A DNA stretch of 64,000 bases from Flavobacterium kayseriense. GTDB lineage: Bacteria > Bacteroidota > Bacteroidia > Flavobacteriales > Flavobacteriaceae. The number at the start of each line of letters is the position of its first letter. The first letter of the stretch is position 1. Shown piece by piece: positions 45,254 to 53,755 of this stretch. The position numbers and the translations under genes are program-made. The notes under the pieces were generated by a model. That model was given only the letters and a program-made list of their open reading frames with translations, was not told where the DNA came from and did not search any database. The stretch lies in the NCBI RefSeq assembly GCF_014305095.1, contig NZ_JACRUI010000001.1, positions 1,361,398 to 1,425,397 on the forward strand. Direction: 5' to 3'.

Positions 45254-46009
45254 ATGATGGAAAATAAAAAAACTGTAGAAAAAGAAATACTAACAAATTA
45301 TATTTTACATAAAGCTGATACGAGAGGCCACGCTAATCATGGTTGGCTTGAATCCTATCATTCTTTTAGCTTTGCTGGATACCAAAATCCAGAACGAATG
45401 AATTTTGGGGTATTGCGCGTACTTAATGATGATTCCGTGAGTCAAGGTATGGGTTTTGGTAAGCATCCTCACGATAATATGGAAATTATCTCTATTCCTC
45501 TTGAAGGAGATTTGGAGCATCAAGACAGTATGGGAAACACAACGGTAATCAGGGAAGGTGATATCCAAGTGATGAGTGCTGGTACCGGGATTTTTCATAG
45601 TGAGTACAACAAGAACAAAGATCAGCCTGTAAAATTTTTGCAAATTTGGGTTTATCCAAATCAAAAAAATGTAACTCCTAGGTACGATCAAATTACTTTA
45701 AACTTAGAAGACCGTCACAATAAATTGCAGCAAATTTTATCTCCCAATCAAGAAGATGAAGGTGTATGGGTGTACCAAGACGCTTGGTTTCATATGGGAA
45801 CATTTGACCTCCATTTTGAAACATCCTACTCAACAAAGAAAAAAGGCAATGGAATTTATGCATTTGTATTGAAAGGTAAATTTAACATAGACGGAGTGGA
45901 GTTAGGCGAACGAGATGGATTGGGTATTTCGAATGTAGATTCAATTGCTATTACTGCAGATTCTGCGAATGCAGAGATTTTATTGATGGAAGTACCGATG
46001 AAATTATAA
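45254..46009 (+). CDS. Pirin family protein
   Basis: A bicupin protein of 251 residues. The N-terminal cupin carries the metal-binding pattern HPHDNMEII with a further His and Glu downstream (ISIPLEGDLEHQDSMG, TGIFHSEYN). Bacterial pirins include quercetin-dioxygenase-like enzymes and regulators; the role here is not defined. ATG 45254 (or 45257) is preferred to the TTG at 45221, which would add an AT-rich, non-conserved leader. Lies between a Crp/Fnr gene and a yceI gene, an arrangement suggesting a stress-response set. Confidence 0.9.
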   Translation: MMENKKTVEKEILTNYILHKADTRGHANHGWLESYHSFSFAGYQNPERMNFGVLRVLNDDSVSQGMGFGKHPHDNMEIISIPLEGDLEHQDSMGNTTVIREGDIQVMSAGTGIFHSEYNKNKDQPVKFLQIWVYPNQKNVTPRYDQITLNLEDRHNKLQQILSPNQEDEGVWVYQDAWFHMGTFDLHFETSYSTKKKGNGIYAFVLKGKFNIDGVELGERDGLGISNVDSIAITADSANAEILLMEVPMKL

Positions 46010-46043
46010 TTAAAAATAAATATAACAATTAAATAATATTATT

Positions 46044-46571
46044 ATGTCTACAACAAAATGGGTAATTGACCCAACACATTCAGAAATTGGTTTTAAAGTT
46101 AAACACATGATGTTTACAAACGTATCAGGAAAGTTTAATGCTTTTGAAGCTACGATTGAAAATGATGAAGAAAATTTTGAAACTTCAAAAATTGAATTTT
46201 CTACTGATGTAAATTCGATCGATACAAACAACGAAGACAGAGATAATCACTTAAGAGGTGCCGATTTCTTTGATATTGAAAATTATAAAAAACTTTCTTT
46301 TGTTTCTACTTCTATCAAGAAAATTGATGAAGGTGAATACCAAATTGCAGGTGATTTAACTATTAAAGATGTTACTAAATCAATAGTTTTGGATACAGAA
46401 TATAGCGGATTAATGAAAGATCCATGGGGAAATACTAAAGTAGCGCTGTCTATTACTGGAAAAATTAATCGTAAAGATTTTGGTTTAACTTGGAATGCAG
46501 CATTAGAAACAGGAGGAGTATTAGTAGGAGATGAAATTAAGCTAGTTTCTGAAATTCAATTTGCTAAATAA
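46044..46571 (+). CDS. YceI family lipid-binding protein
   Basis: A 175-residue lipocalin-like protein of the YceI family, with the typical start TTKWVIDPTHSEIGFKVKHMMFTNVSGKF and GKINRKDFGLTWNAALETGGVLVGDEI near the end. Members bind isoprenoid chains in a beta-barrel. This copy lacks a signal peptide, so it is probably cytoplasmic, unlike E. coli YceI. It follows the pirin gene by 34 bases and ends at a terminator. Confidence 0.92.
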   Translation: MSTTKWVIDPTHSEIGFKVKHMMFTNVSGKFNAFEATIENDEENFETSKIEFSTDVNSIDTNNEDRDNHLRGADFFDIENYKKLSFVSTSIKKIDEGEYQIAGDLTIKDVTKSIVLDTEYSGLMKDPWGNTKVALSITGKINRKDFGLTWNAALETGGVLVGDEIKLVSEIQFAK

Positions 46572-46584
46572 TAATTAATTCAAG

Positions 46585-46617
46585 AAATCCTCAGGTATTA
46601 AGTTGTCTGAGGATTTT
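46585..46617 (+). terminator. yceI terminator
   Basis: aaatcctcag (46585-46594) pairs with ctgaggattt (46607-46616), then T. It ends ten bases before the next start codon. Confidence 0.85.
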
Positions 46618-46626
46618 TATATAGTT

Positions 46627-46959
46627 ATGGAAAAGATTAATATTTTATATATTGGGAGACATCTCGAGATTCTTAGTACTGTGGTTCGAGTTATTAATGC
46701 AAATGAAAATTGGAATGCAGTAGGGGCAATGAATGATGAAGAATCTAAAGCTGTTTTTAGGGAAATTAAGTTTGATATCGTTTTGTTAGGTTCAGGAATA
46801 TCTGATGAAAGCGAAATTTCTCTACGTTGTTTTTTTGAAATACATAATCCAGAAGCAATAGTGATGCAGCATTATGGTGGCGGTAGTGGTTTGTTACTTA
46901 GTGAAATTAATACAGCATTGCTTGAGTTAAAGAAAAAAAGAGAGTGTTTTAGTAAGTAA
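46627..46959 (+). CDS. Small receiver-like protein lacking the phospho-acceptor
   Basis: A 110-residue protein with the alternating pattern of a CheY-like receiver: strand INILYIG, helix, strand AVGAMN, helix, strand DIVLLGSGI, helix, strand AIVMQHY, helix. The position where a receiver has its phosphorylated Asp at the end of the third strand is Gly (LLGS), and the usual Lys after the fifth strand is absent. It may be a pseudo-receiver or an unrelated Rossmann-like protein. ATG 46627 is preferred to a TTG at 46603 in the preceding terminator. The downstream terminator overlaps its last codons. Confidence 0.6.
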   Translation: MEKINILYIGRHLEILSTVVRVINANENWNAVGAMNDEESKAVFREIKFDIVLLGSGISDESEISLRCFFEIHNPEAIVMQHYGGGSGLLLSEINTALLELKKKRECFSK

Positions 46960-46972
46960 CACTCTCTTTTTT
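46936..46972. terminator. Bidirectional terminator
   Basis: aaaagagagtgtt (46936-46948) pairs with aacactctctttt (46958-46970), between convergent genes, overlapping the last codons of the plus gene. Confidence 0.9.
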
Positions 46973-46977
46973 ATTTT

Positions 46978-47859
46978 TTATTTATTCTTTTTAGCTTTTA
47001 TCATCATTTCTAATTGATCCCATAGTTCTTCAGGGATTGCTTCTAGTAGATTGAATTGTCCAGCACCTTTTAGCCATTCGCCACCATCGATAACAACGAC
47101 TTCACCATTAACATAAGCTGAGAAGTCTGAAACTAGATATGCAGCTAAATTAGCCAATTCTTGATGGTCTCCTACGCGCTGTAAAGGTACCTTCTTAGCC
47201 ATGTCAAACTTTTCAGCAAGATCACCGGGTAACAATCTATCCCATGCTCCTTTAGTTGGGAACGGTCCAGGAGCAATTGCATTAGTGCGAATTCCGTATT
47301 TTGCCCACTCTACCGCTAAACTTCTTGTCATAGCTAGTACTCCTGCTTTTGCAGTAGCACTTGGAACAACATAAGCTGATCCTGTCCATGCATAGGTAGT
47401 TACAATATTTAAAACTGTAGACGACGTTTGTTTAGTATCTATCCAATGCTTTCCAAAAGCAAGCGTACAGTTTTTAGTTCCTTTTAAAACAATATCAATT
47501 ACAGTATCAAATGCATTTGCAGACAAGCGCTCTGTGGGTGAAATGAAATTCCCAGCAGCATTGTTTAGTAGTACGTCTACATGACCAAAAGCTTTTAAAA
47601 CACCTTGTAACATATTTTCTACTTCTTCATAATGACGTACGTCACATTGCAAAGGAAGACAAGTCCCGCCGGTTTCTGCTTCCAGTTCCGCCGCTGTGTT
47701 TTTCAGTTTTTCTAAATCTCTGGATGTGATAGCCACTTTTGCACCTAATTCCAAGAAATATTTAGTCATCGCTTTTCCTAAACCACTACCGCCTCCAGTA
47801 ACTACTATTACTTTACCTTCTAAAGCGTCGTCTCTTAACATTTTATCTGTATATCCCAT
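46978..47859 (-). CDS. Short-chain dehydrogenase, 2,4-dienoyl-CoA reductase-like
   Basis: A 293-residue SDR with NAD(P)-binding TGGGSGLG (about 21-28) and NNAAGNF. The active-site region TTYAWTGSAYVVPSATAKAG closely resembles mitochondrial 2,4-dienoyl-CoA reductase (DECR1), where Tyr and Lys are farther apart than in the usual YxxxK. The C-terminal VVVIDGGEWLKGAGQFN also fits. It probably removes double bonds in unsaturated fatty acyl-CoA for beta-oxidation. A palindrome (47878-47895) lies upstream. Confidence 0.85.
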   Translation of the reverse strand: MGYTDKMLRDDALEGKVIVVTGGGSGLGKAMTKYFLELGAKVAITSRDLEKLKNTAAELEAETGGTCLPLQCDVRHYEEVENMLQGVLKAFGHVDVLLNNAAGNFISPTERLSANAFDTVIDIVLKGTKNCTLAFGKHWIDTKQTSSTVLNIVTTYAWTGSAYVVPSATAKAGVLAMTRSLAVEWAKYGIRTNAIAPGPFPTKGAWDRLLPGDLAEKFDMAKKVPLQRVGDHQELANLAAYLVSDFSAYVNGEVVVIDGGEWLKGAGQFNLLEAIPEELWDQLEMMIKAKKNK

Positions 47860-47877
47860 AGTTTTTTTATTGTAAAT

Positions 47878-47895
47878 ATAGTAAATTTTTACTAT
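47878..47895. promoter_or_regulatory. Palindrome upstream of the dienoyl-CoA reductase gene
   Basis: atagtaaa-tt-tttactat is an 8-bp perfect inverted repeat 18 bases from the start codon, next to another palindrome, tgcatgca, at 47895-47902. Candidate operator; the protein is unknown. Confidence 0.4.
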
Positions 47896-47915
47896 GCATG
47901 CATAATAAATACTTT

Positions 47916-49043
47916 TTAAATTTGGTTTAAGCGATTTGCGGCAGAAGCCAATGTTGCATCATCCTTAGCAAAGCAAAAGCGAATTAACTTTAAGTCTTTT
48001 CCATTTTCGTAAAAGGTTGAAATAGGAATGGCTGCCACACCATGTTCTGTGATTAGTCGCTTACAAAAAGCAACATCAGGTTCATTTGAAATGGCTGTAT
48101 AGGAGGCAACTTGGAAATAAGTTCCTTCGCACGCTTGCAATTCAAATCTACTATTAGTTAATAGAGATCTAAAGTAATCTCTTTTTTGTTGGTAAAATGA
48201 GCTTATGGAATTGACTGATACAACATCAAGGTAGTCACTAATGGCTACTTGACAAATACTATTAACGCTAAAAACTAGAAATTGATGCACTTTTTTGATT
48301 TCTTTCATCAAATAGTCGGGTGCAACTAAATATCCAATTTTCCAGCCCGTGATATGAAATGATTTCCCAAACGAGGAAACCGTGATGCATCTGTCAATCA
48401 ATATTTTTCTGCTGTGAGCTGAAATGTGCTTTTCTTCAAAGGTAATGTATTCGTAAACTTCGTCTGAAAGTAAAAGTATTTTAGGAAACTTTTTCAAAAG
48501 TAGCTCCAAGGCTGTAAAATCGGAATAGCTTAAGATTTTACCCGTAGGATTATGTGGATTATTAATGATTATCATTTTGGTTTTATGGGAACATGCTCTC
48601 TCTATTCTCTCCCAGTTGGTGCTGTAGTTATCATTTAAAGGAACGCGAACAGGAGTTGCGTTGCAAAGTAAAATAGGTGCTTCGTAACAGTCATAACTTG
48701 GATCTACGATTATAACTTCGTCTTGGCTTTCAACCAAGGCCTGAATAGTTGCAAAGATACCTTGAGTAGCTCCCGCGGTAACGAGGATCTCTGTTTCAGG
48801 AGAAATGATTCGACCATAAGAGGATTTTACTAATGCTGCAATTTTGTACAAAAGAGGAGGGTACCCTGCCATTGGTGTGTATTGATGGACATTCTCCTTT
48901 GCGAGTTTTGCAATGCTGTTTGTTAGTCTTTCGTCTACGGGGAAATTAGGGAAACCTTGCGACAAATTTATAGCATTATGCTCTAATGCCATTTTTGACA
49001 TCACAGAGAAAACACTAGTGCCGATGTTTGGGAGTTTTGACAT
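47916..49043 (-). CDS. Pyridoxal-phosphate aminotransferase, methionine aminotransferase-like
   Basis: A 375-residue class I/II aminotransferase. The N-terminal INLSQGFPNFPVDERL and the PLP-Lys segment SSFGKSFHITGWKIGY match the YbdL/methionine aminotransferase group; the NNPHNPTGK and DEVYEYI motifs are also present. It may complete the methionine salvage pathway or provide keto acids. It stands 57 bases upstream of the SDR on the same strand but shares no obvious pathway. Confidence 0.88.
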   Translation of the reverse strand: MSKLPNIGTSVFSVMSKMALEHNAINLSQGFPNFPVDERLTNSIAKLAKENVHQYTPMAGYPPLLYKIAALVKSSYGRIISPETEILVTAGATQGIFATIQALVESQDEVIIVDPSYDCYEAPILLCNATPVRVPLNDNYSTNWERIERACSHKTKMIIINNPHNPTGKILSYSDFTALELLLKKFPKILLLSDEVYEYITFEEKHISAHSRKILIDRCITVSSFGKSFHITGWKIGYLVAPDYLMKEIKKVHQFLVFSVNSICQVAISDYLDVVSVNSISSFYQQKRDYFRSLLTNSRFELQACEGTYFQVASYTAISNEPDVAFCKRLITEHGVAAIPISTFYENGKDLKLIRFCFAKDDATLASAANRLNQI

Positions 49044-49130
49044 TCTTTATTTTTTATTTTAAATATACAGATTTTGTGTTGCAAAATAGAGTGTCATAAA
49101 ATAAATTCACTTCATTAATAGAAATAGCGT

Positions 49131-49177
49131 AAAAAAAAATCCATCAAAACTATATTTAAATACGGTTTAGATGGATT
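49131..49177 (-). terminator. Terminator of the methylase gene
   Basis: aatccatcaaaac (49138-49150) pairs with gtttagatggatt (49165-49177), with one mismatch; a T-run of nine follows on the minus strand. Confidence 0.85.
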
Positions 49178-49195
49178 ATTAATTTTTTATTACTA

Positions 49196-49918
49196 CTACA
49201 TCTTATGAATAATAAAGATAGTAGGACGTTTATGTAAATCAATAGTTTCTTTTTTCCAAGCTGCTATTTTTTTTGTTTTTATGTATTCTGTAGGCAGGGT
49301 AATATCTGTTGCGATACATAAATGTGTTTCGGGATTCAAAGTCTGTATTAAATCTTCTAGTAATTTATTATTACGGTAGGGCGTCTCAATAAAAATTTGA
49401 GATTGATTTTTTTCGAAAGAGATTTTTTCTAGACTTTTGAAACTTGCCTTTTTCTCCTCTTTTTCAATAGGTAGATAACCATGAAAAGTAAAACTCTGTC
49501 CGTTCATTCCTGATGCCATCATCGCTAGTAATATGGAGGATGGACCAACAAGAGGAATGACTTGGATTCCTTTTTCATGTGCTAATTTTACGATTACAGC
49601 ACCAGGATCAGCTACACCAGGACAACCAGCTTCACTCATTAATCCCATATTTTTTCCTTCAAGTAGTGGCTTAATAAAATCTAAATGCTCTTTAGTCTCC
49701 GTACGCTTGTTTAGGGTAAAGAGTACTAAATCAGATTGTTTTTTTTCGGGATTAACTTCCTTTATTGATTTTCGCGCTGTTTTATCGTTTTCAACAATAT
49801 AGTGGTCAATACAATCAATTGTTCTTTTTACGGTTTGTGGTAAAACATCCATTGGGTCGCACTCTCCCATAGTAGTAGGGATGAGGTATAGTTTTCCTAA
49901 AAGAGGATTTGCTGTCAT
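49196..49918 (-). CDS. SAM-dependent methyltransferase, RsmI-like
   Basis: A 240-residue tetrapyrrole-methylase-fold protein with the SEAGCPGVADPGAVIV motif seen in RsmI, the 16S rRNA C1402 ribose methyltransferase, and GPSSILLAMMASGMNGQSF. The N-terminus (GKLYLIPTTMGE) differs from classic RsmI, so this may be a paralogue with a different target. It lies near dnaA and a phosphatase gene. Confidence 0.85.
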   Translation of the reverse strand: MTANPLLGKLYLIPTTMGECDPMDVLPQTVKRTIDCIDHYIVENDKTARKSIKEVNPEKKQSDLVLFTLNKRTETKEHLDFIKPLLEGKNMGLMSEAGCPGVADPGAVIVKLAHEKGIQVIPLVGPSSILLAMMASGMNGQSFTFHGYLPIEKEEKKASFKSLEKISFEKNQSQIFIETPYRNNKLLEDLIQTLNPETHLCIATDITLPTEYIKTKKIAAWKKETIDLHKRPTIFIIHKM

Positions 49919-50006
49919 TGTGTAAAGTTTTTGTTATAATCTAAACGCTCCTGCAAAGGAAGTGAATTTTGAAGGAACTAACTAAGTCAAAGTTTTAAAC
50001 CAAAGA

Positions 50007-50474
50007 TTATGAATGCTTCGCTATTAATTTCTGAGCTATTAAATCACAGACTTCGTCAAGCATATTGTAGACCATTTCAAAACCATTCGACAGACCGTAA
50101 TAAGGGTCAGGAACATCGACGTTTTCGTCAGGGAAAAGTTCGTCAAGAATTATTTTTACTTTTTGTTTATGCTGATCGGTAGTTGCAAGTGCAAGGACGT
50201 CATCATAATTAGATTTGTCCATTACATAAATATAATCAAATTCATCAAAGTCGCTAGAAACAAACTGTCGTCCTTTTTGCTGTGAAATGTCAAGTTTGTT
50301 TTTTTTGGCAACAGCTACTGATCGTGTATCTGGAGAGTGGCCTATGTGCCAACCACCAGTCCCAGCAGAGTCTACTGAAAATAAGTTTTTAGGAAGTTTC
50401 GAGGCAAGAATACCTTCGGCCAAAGGCGACCTACAAATATTACCCAAACAAACCATTAAAATTTTTACTTGCAT
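50007..50474 (-). CDS. Low molecular weight protein-tyrosine phosphatase
   Basis: A 155-residue phosphatase with the P-loop CLGNICRSP (Cys9 nucleophile, C-x5-R) and the catalytic Asp in VPDPYYG. Family members dephosphorylate tyrosine kinases or other phosphoproteins. It follows dnaA by seven bases on the same strand and is probably co-transcribed with it; any link to replication is unknown. Confidence 0.94.
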   Translation of the reverse strand: MQVKILMVCLGNICRSPLAEGILASKLPKNLFSVDSAGTGGWHIGHSPDTRSVAVAKKNKLDISQQKGRQFVSSDFDEFDYIYVMDKSNYDDVLALATTDQHKQKVKIILDELFPDENVDVPDPYYGLSNGFEMVYNMLDEVCDLIAQKLIAKHS

Positions 50475-50481
50475 GAAACGA

Positions 50482-51909
50482 CTAGAGCGTTAATTTTTTA
50501 TGAATGTCATCTACAAACTTCTTGAATTGCTTATCTGTAGCAACAAGATTGTCAACTGTTTTACATGCGTGTAGAACGGTCGCGTGATCACGATCTCCAA
50601 TTTGCGAACCAATATTTGCTAAAGAAGCTTTGGTGAATTTCTTAGCAAAAAACATGGCTAATTGTCTCGCTTGTACAACGTGTCTTTTTCTTGTTTTAGA
50701 TTGTAATGTTTCTAAATCTAATTGGAAATAATCAGAAACAATTTTCTGAATGTAATCAATAGATATTTCACGTTTAACATTCTTAACAAATTTCTCAACT
50801 ACGCTTTTAGCTAGTTCAATTGTTACTTCTTTCTTGTTAAAAGAGGATTGTGCTATTAATGAGATAATTGCACCTTCTAGCTCACGAACATTTGATTTTA
50901 TGTTGCGAGCTACATATTCAATTATTTCTTCGGGTATTTCAACACCATCGCGATACAAGATGTTTTTCAAGATTGAAACTCTTGTTTCGTAATCAGGCTG
51001 ATGTAACTCAGCTGATAATCCCCATTTAAATCGAGAAAGTAAACGCTGTTCAATGTCTTGCATGTCAACAGGTGCCTTGTCAGAAGTCAAGATCACTTGT
51101 TTTCCATTTTGATGTAAATAATTAAAGATATGGAAAAACACATCTTGTGTTCCTGATTTACCTGATAAGAACTGAACGTCATCGATGATTAAAACGTCAA
51201 TTAATTGGTAAAAATGGATAAAGTCATTTCTATTGTTTTTCTTAACAGAATCGATATATTGTTGAGTAAATATCTCAGCAGAGATATAAAGTACTGTTTT
51301 ATCTGGATATTTGTCTTTAATTTCAACACCTATAGCGTGTGCTAAGTGTGTTTTGCCTAATCCTACACCACCAAATATTAATAGCGGGTTGAAAGAAGTC
51401 CCACCTGGTTTATTGGCAACAGCCATACCTGCAGAACGCGCTAGTCTATTAGAATCTCCCTCAAGGAAATTGTCAAAACTGTAATTTGCGTTAAGTTGAG
51501 ATTCGATTTTTAAATTTCTAATTCCTGGAATAACGAAAGGGTTCTTTAATTCAGGATCTAAATTTTTGAAAGGAGCGTCTACATTTTGAGGTTTCATTGG
51601 AGCCCTATTGGCACTTGGCAATTGTTCCGTAAACGGTTGTTTATTGCCATAAGTGTTTTCCATCTTAATTTTATAAAGTAACTTTGCATTTTTACCAAGT
51701 TCTTTAGTTAAGGCAACTTTTAATAATTTTACGTAGTGTTCTTCTAGCCATTCATAAAAGAATTTGCTAGGAACTTGAATGTACAAAGCGTTATCGGTAA
51801 GTTCAACTGATTTGATCGGTTCAAACCAAGTTTTGTAGGCTTGATCTTGAATGTTGTCTTTTATAAAAGACAAACAGTTTTCCCATACTGATTGAGCAGT
51901 TTTGTTCAT
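50482..51909 (-). CDS. dnaA: Chromosomal replication initiator protein DnaA
   Basis: AAA+ initiator that binds DnaA boxes and melts the origin. The 475-residue protein has the N-terminal domain I (1-80), a linker, Walker A GGVGLGKT (180-187), Walker B VLIIDDVQF, and the domain IV DNA-binding signature GDRDHATVLHACKTV near the C-terminus. The upstream 172-base region has one weak DnaA-box-like sequence and no box cluster, so oriC is probably elsewhere. The downstream gene is a phosphatase rather than dnaN, as is usual in Bacteroidota. Confidence 0.98.
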   Translation of the reverse strand: MNKTAQSVWENCLSFIKDNIQDQAYKTWFEPIKSVELTDNALYIQVPSKFFYEWLEEHYVKLLKVALTKELGKNAKLLYKIKMENTYGNKQPFTEQLPSANRAPMKPQNVDAPFKNLDPELKNPFVIPGIRNLKIESQLNANYSFDNFLEGDSNRLARSAGMAVANKPGGTSFNPLLIFGGVGLGKTHLAHAIGVEIKDKYPDKTVLYISAEIFTQQYIDSVKKNNRNDFIHFYQLIDVLIIDDVQFLSGKSGTQDVFFHIFNYLHQNGKQVILTSDKAPVDMQDIEQRLLSRFKWGLSAELHQPDYETRVSILKNILYRDGVEIPEEIIEYVARNIKSNVRELEGAIISLIAQSSFNKKEVTIELAKSVVEKFVKNVKREISIDYIQKIVSDYFQLDLETLQSKTRKRHVVQARQLAMFFAKKFTKASLANIGSQIGDRDHATVLHACKTVDNLVATDKQFKKFVDDIHKKLTL

Positions 51910-51994
51910 AAATTCTATTAAATTATCCTATTATTGTAATTTACTTTTGTGTAAAAATATCAAAAGTTATTGTTTTTTTTCGGGGTAACAAATA

Positions 51995-52003
51995 TGTGAA
52001 CAA
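51995..52003 (+). promoter_or_regulatory. Possible single DnaA box
   Basis: tgtgaacaa, read on minus as ttgttcaca, has one mismatch to TTWTnCACA. It lies about 90 bases upstream of dnaA and may serve autoregulation. A single weak match can occur by chance. Confidence 0.3.
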
Positions 52004-52105
52004 TTTTCTGTAAAAAAAAATAATTAGAGGTTGATTTTGAATAAATATTGTTGTAAGTAGGTTAAGAATGATATCAAACAAATGTTAAATTGTAGAAGTA
52101 TTTAT

Positions 52106-52507
52106 ATGAAAAAACATGAATTAAAAGTAAGAGTTAGGTATTCCGAAACGGATCAAATGGGGGTGGTTTATCATGGCAATTATGCACAGTATTTTGAGAT
52201 GGGACGCGTGGAATGGCTTAGAAACCTTGGGATTTCGTATAAATGGATGGAAGATAATGGCGTGATGCTTCCGGTAGTTTCTTTAAACATAAATTATAAA
52301 AAACCGGCTCGTTACGATGATTTGCTAACTATAAAAACAGTTTTAAAAAGCCAGTCAACTGTCAAGATAGAATTTGATTATGAAATCCTCAATGAAAAGC
52401 AGGAGTTATTAACAATTGCAAACTCAATATTAGTTTTTGTAGACATGAAAACAGGGCGTCCAACGGCTCCACCTGCTTATGTAAAGGAAAAGCTTTTGTT
52501 GATTTAG
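52106..52507 (+). CDS. Acyl-CoA thioesterase, YbgC/FadM hotdog family
   Basis: A 133-residue hotdog-fold thioesterase with RYSETDQMGVVYHGNYAQYFEMGRVEWL, the 4-hydroxybenzoyl-CoA thioesterase/YbgC motif whose Asp is catalytic in relatives. It probably cleaves short- or medium-chain acyl-CoA. ATG 52106 (MKKHELKVRVRY) fits the family better than ATG 52082, but the latter is possible. Divergent from dnaA, convergent with the YigZ gene. Confidence 0.88.
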   Translation: MKKHELKVRVRYSETDQMGVVYHGNYAQYFEMGRVEWLRNLGISYKWMEDNGVMLPVVSLNINYKKPARYDDLLTIKTVLKSQSTVKIEFDYEILNEKQELLTIANSILVFVDMKTGRPTAPPAYVKEKLLLI

Positions 52508-52529
52508 AAGTAAATTGAACAGATACTGA

Positions 52530-53141
52530 TTATTCAATAATTTTAAGCTTAATTTCAAATAACGAATTGAAAATGTCGAATATTATTTCGGCATTTTTTT
52601 TTCGAGTTTTAATGATGATTTCACAACTCATTTCCATTTTTTGGCTCACTATATCAAGATTTTTTTCCTTGATGATGCGCATGACTTTATTCATGTTCTT
52701 GTATTCAAATAAGATTTGGTATTGAACATCAATCGTTTTTTCAATTATATCACAGTTTTCTAAGCTAAGTTGAGCTGCTGTTTTGTAAGCAGATATAAGT
52801 CCTCCCACGCCCAGTTTTACTCCACCAAAAAGTCTTACTACAACAATTAAGATATTCGTAACTCCAAATGACTGTATTTGCCCATATATTGGCATGCCGG
52901 CACTATTACTTGGTTCTCCATCATCGTTTGCACGATAGTAGATTTTGTTTGTCCCAATTTGATAAGCATAACAAAAATGTCCTGCGTTAGGGTGCTGTTT
53001 TTTTAAACCATCAATAATTGGTTTTAATTCGTCCTCAGACTCAAAAGGGAAAGCGTAACCAAAGAATTTACTGTTTTTTTCTTTAAATAGTATTTCCTCG
53101 GATGCTTGATCGATTGTTTTATAAGTATCAATGTTTTCCAA
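52530..53141 (-). CDS. YigZ/IMPACT family protein
   Basis: A 203-residue protein with the N-terminal UPF0029 domain: KKQHPNAGHFCYAYQIGTNKIYYRANDDGEPSNSAGMPI and the VVVRLFGGVKLGVGGLI core. Its C-terminal half is the DUF1949 domain. Eukaryotic IMPACT affects translation stress signalling, but the bacterial function is unclear. It is the last gene of a minus-strand group ribD-HAD-yigZ. Confidence 0.88.
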   Translation of the reverse strand: MENIDTYKTIDQASEEILFKEKNSKFFGYAFPFESEDELKPIIDGLKKQHPNAGHFCYAYQIGTNKIYYRANDDGEPSNSAGMPIYGQIQSFGVTNILIVVVRLFGGVKLGVGGLISAYKTAAQLSLENCDIIEKTIDVQYQILFEYKNMNKVMRIIKEKNLDIVSQKMEMSCEIIIKTRKKNAEIIFDIFNSLFEIKLKIIE

Positions 53142-53158
53142 AAAGTATTTGTTATTGT

Positions 53159-53755
53159 TTATTCGTTTTCAAATAACTGGATGACATCGTCTTTACCAAC
53201 TTGAAGATTCCAAACTTGTAACCCCAAAGTTTTTGCCGCATCAGTGTTTTCTTTTTTATCATCCACAAAAAGAGTGTGTTTGGGCACTAACTCATGATTG
53301 TTAATTACTGCTTGATAGATTTCAAGTTCAGGTTTACGCATTCCCATTTCAAAGGAGAAATATACTTTTTCGAAACATTGGTAAAAATCTCTGTAAAATG
53401 ATATGCCCTTTTTACTTTCAAATTCAGCAATATGTATTTCGTCTGTGTTACTCAATAAGAATAAACGATATTTTTGAGATAAAAGTTGTAAAAACTCTAG
53501 ACGATAAAGTGGGAAGTCTAGTAATATTGAATTCCACGCTTTCTCTATATCTATTAAATTAGCACCTGGGATGTGATTTTGTATGCCAATTAAAAATGTT
53601 ACTTTTTCAATTAATCCTTTTTCAAATTGTTGATTAAGCAAATCAAGTTCGCTATTCCACTCCACTAATCCCAGTTTTTGCAGATTCTGTAAGGGTGCTT
53701 GCTTATCTAGATTGATAAATACATCACCAAAATCGAAGATTATTGAATTAATCAT
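53159..53755 (-). CDS. HAD family hydrolase
   Basis: A 198-residue haloacid-dehalogenase-like phosphatase. Motif I is IIFDFGDVFINLD, motif II LLSNTDEI and motif IV LFVDDKKENTDAAKTLG. Note that motif I has Gly after the first Phe in FDFGDV, with the two Asp spaced as in YihX-type enzymes. Substrate is unknown. Its start overlaps the ribD end by eight bases, suggesting translational coupling; a flavin-precursor phosphatase role is possible because riboflavin synthesis needs such an activity, but this is inference. Confidence 0.85.
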   Translation of the reverse strand: MINSIIFDFGDVFINLDKQAPLQNLQKLGLVEWNSELDLLNQQFEKGLIEKVTFLIGIQNHIPGANLIDIEKAWNSILLDFPLYRLEFLQLLSQKYRLFLLSNTDEIHIAEFESKKGISFYRDFYQCFEKVYFSFEMGMRKPELEIYQAVINNHELVPKHTLFVDDKKENTDAAKTLGLQVWNLQVGKDDVIQLFENE

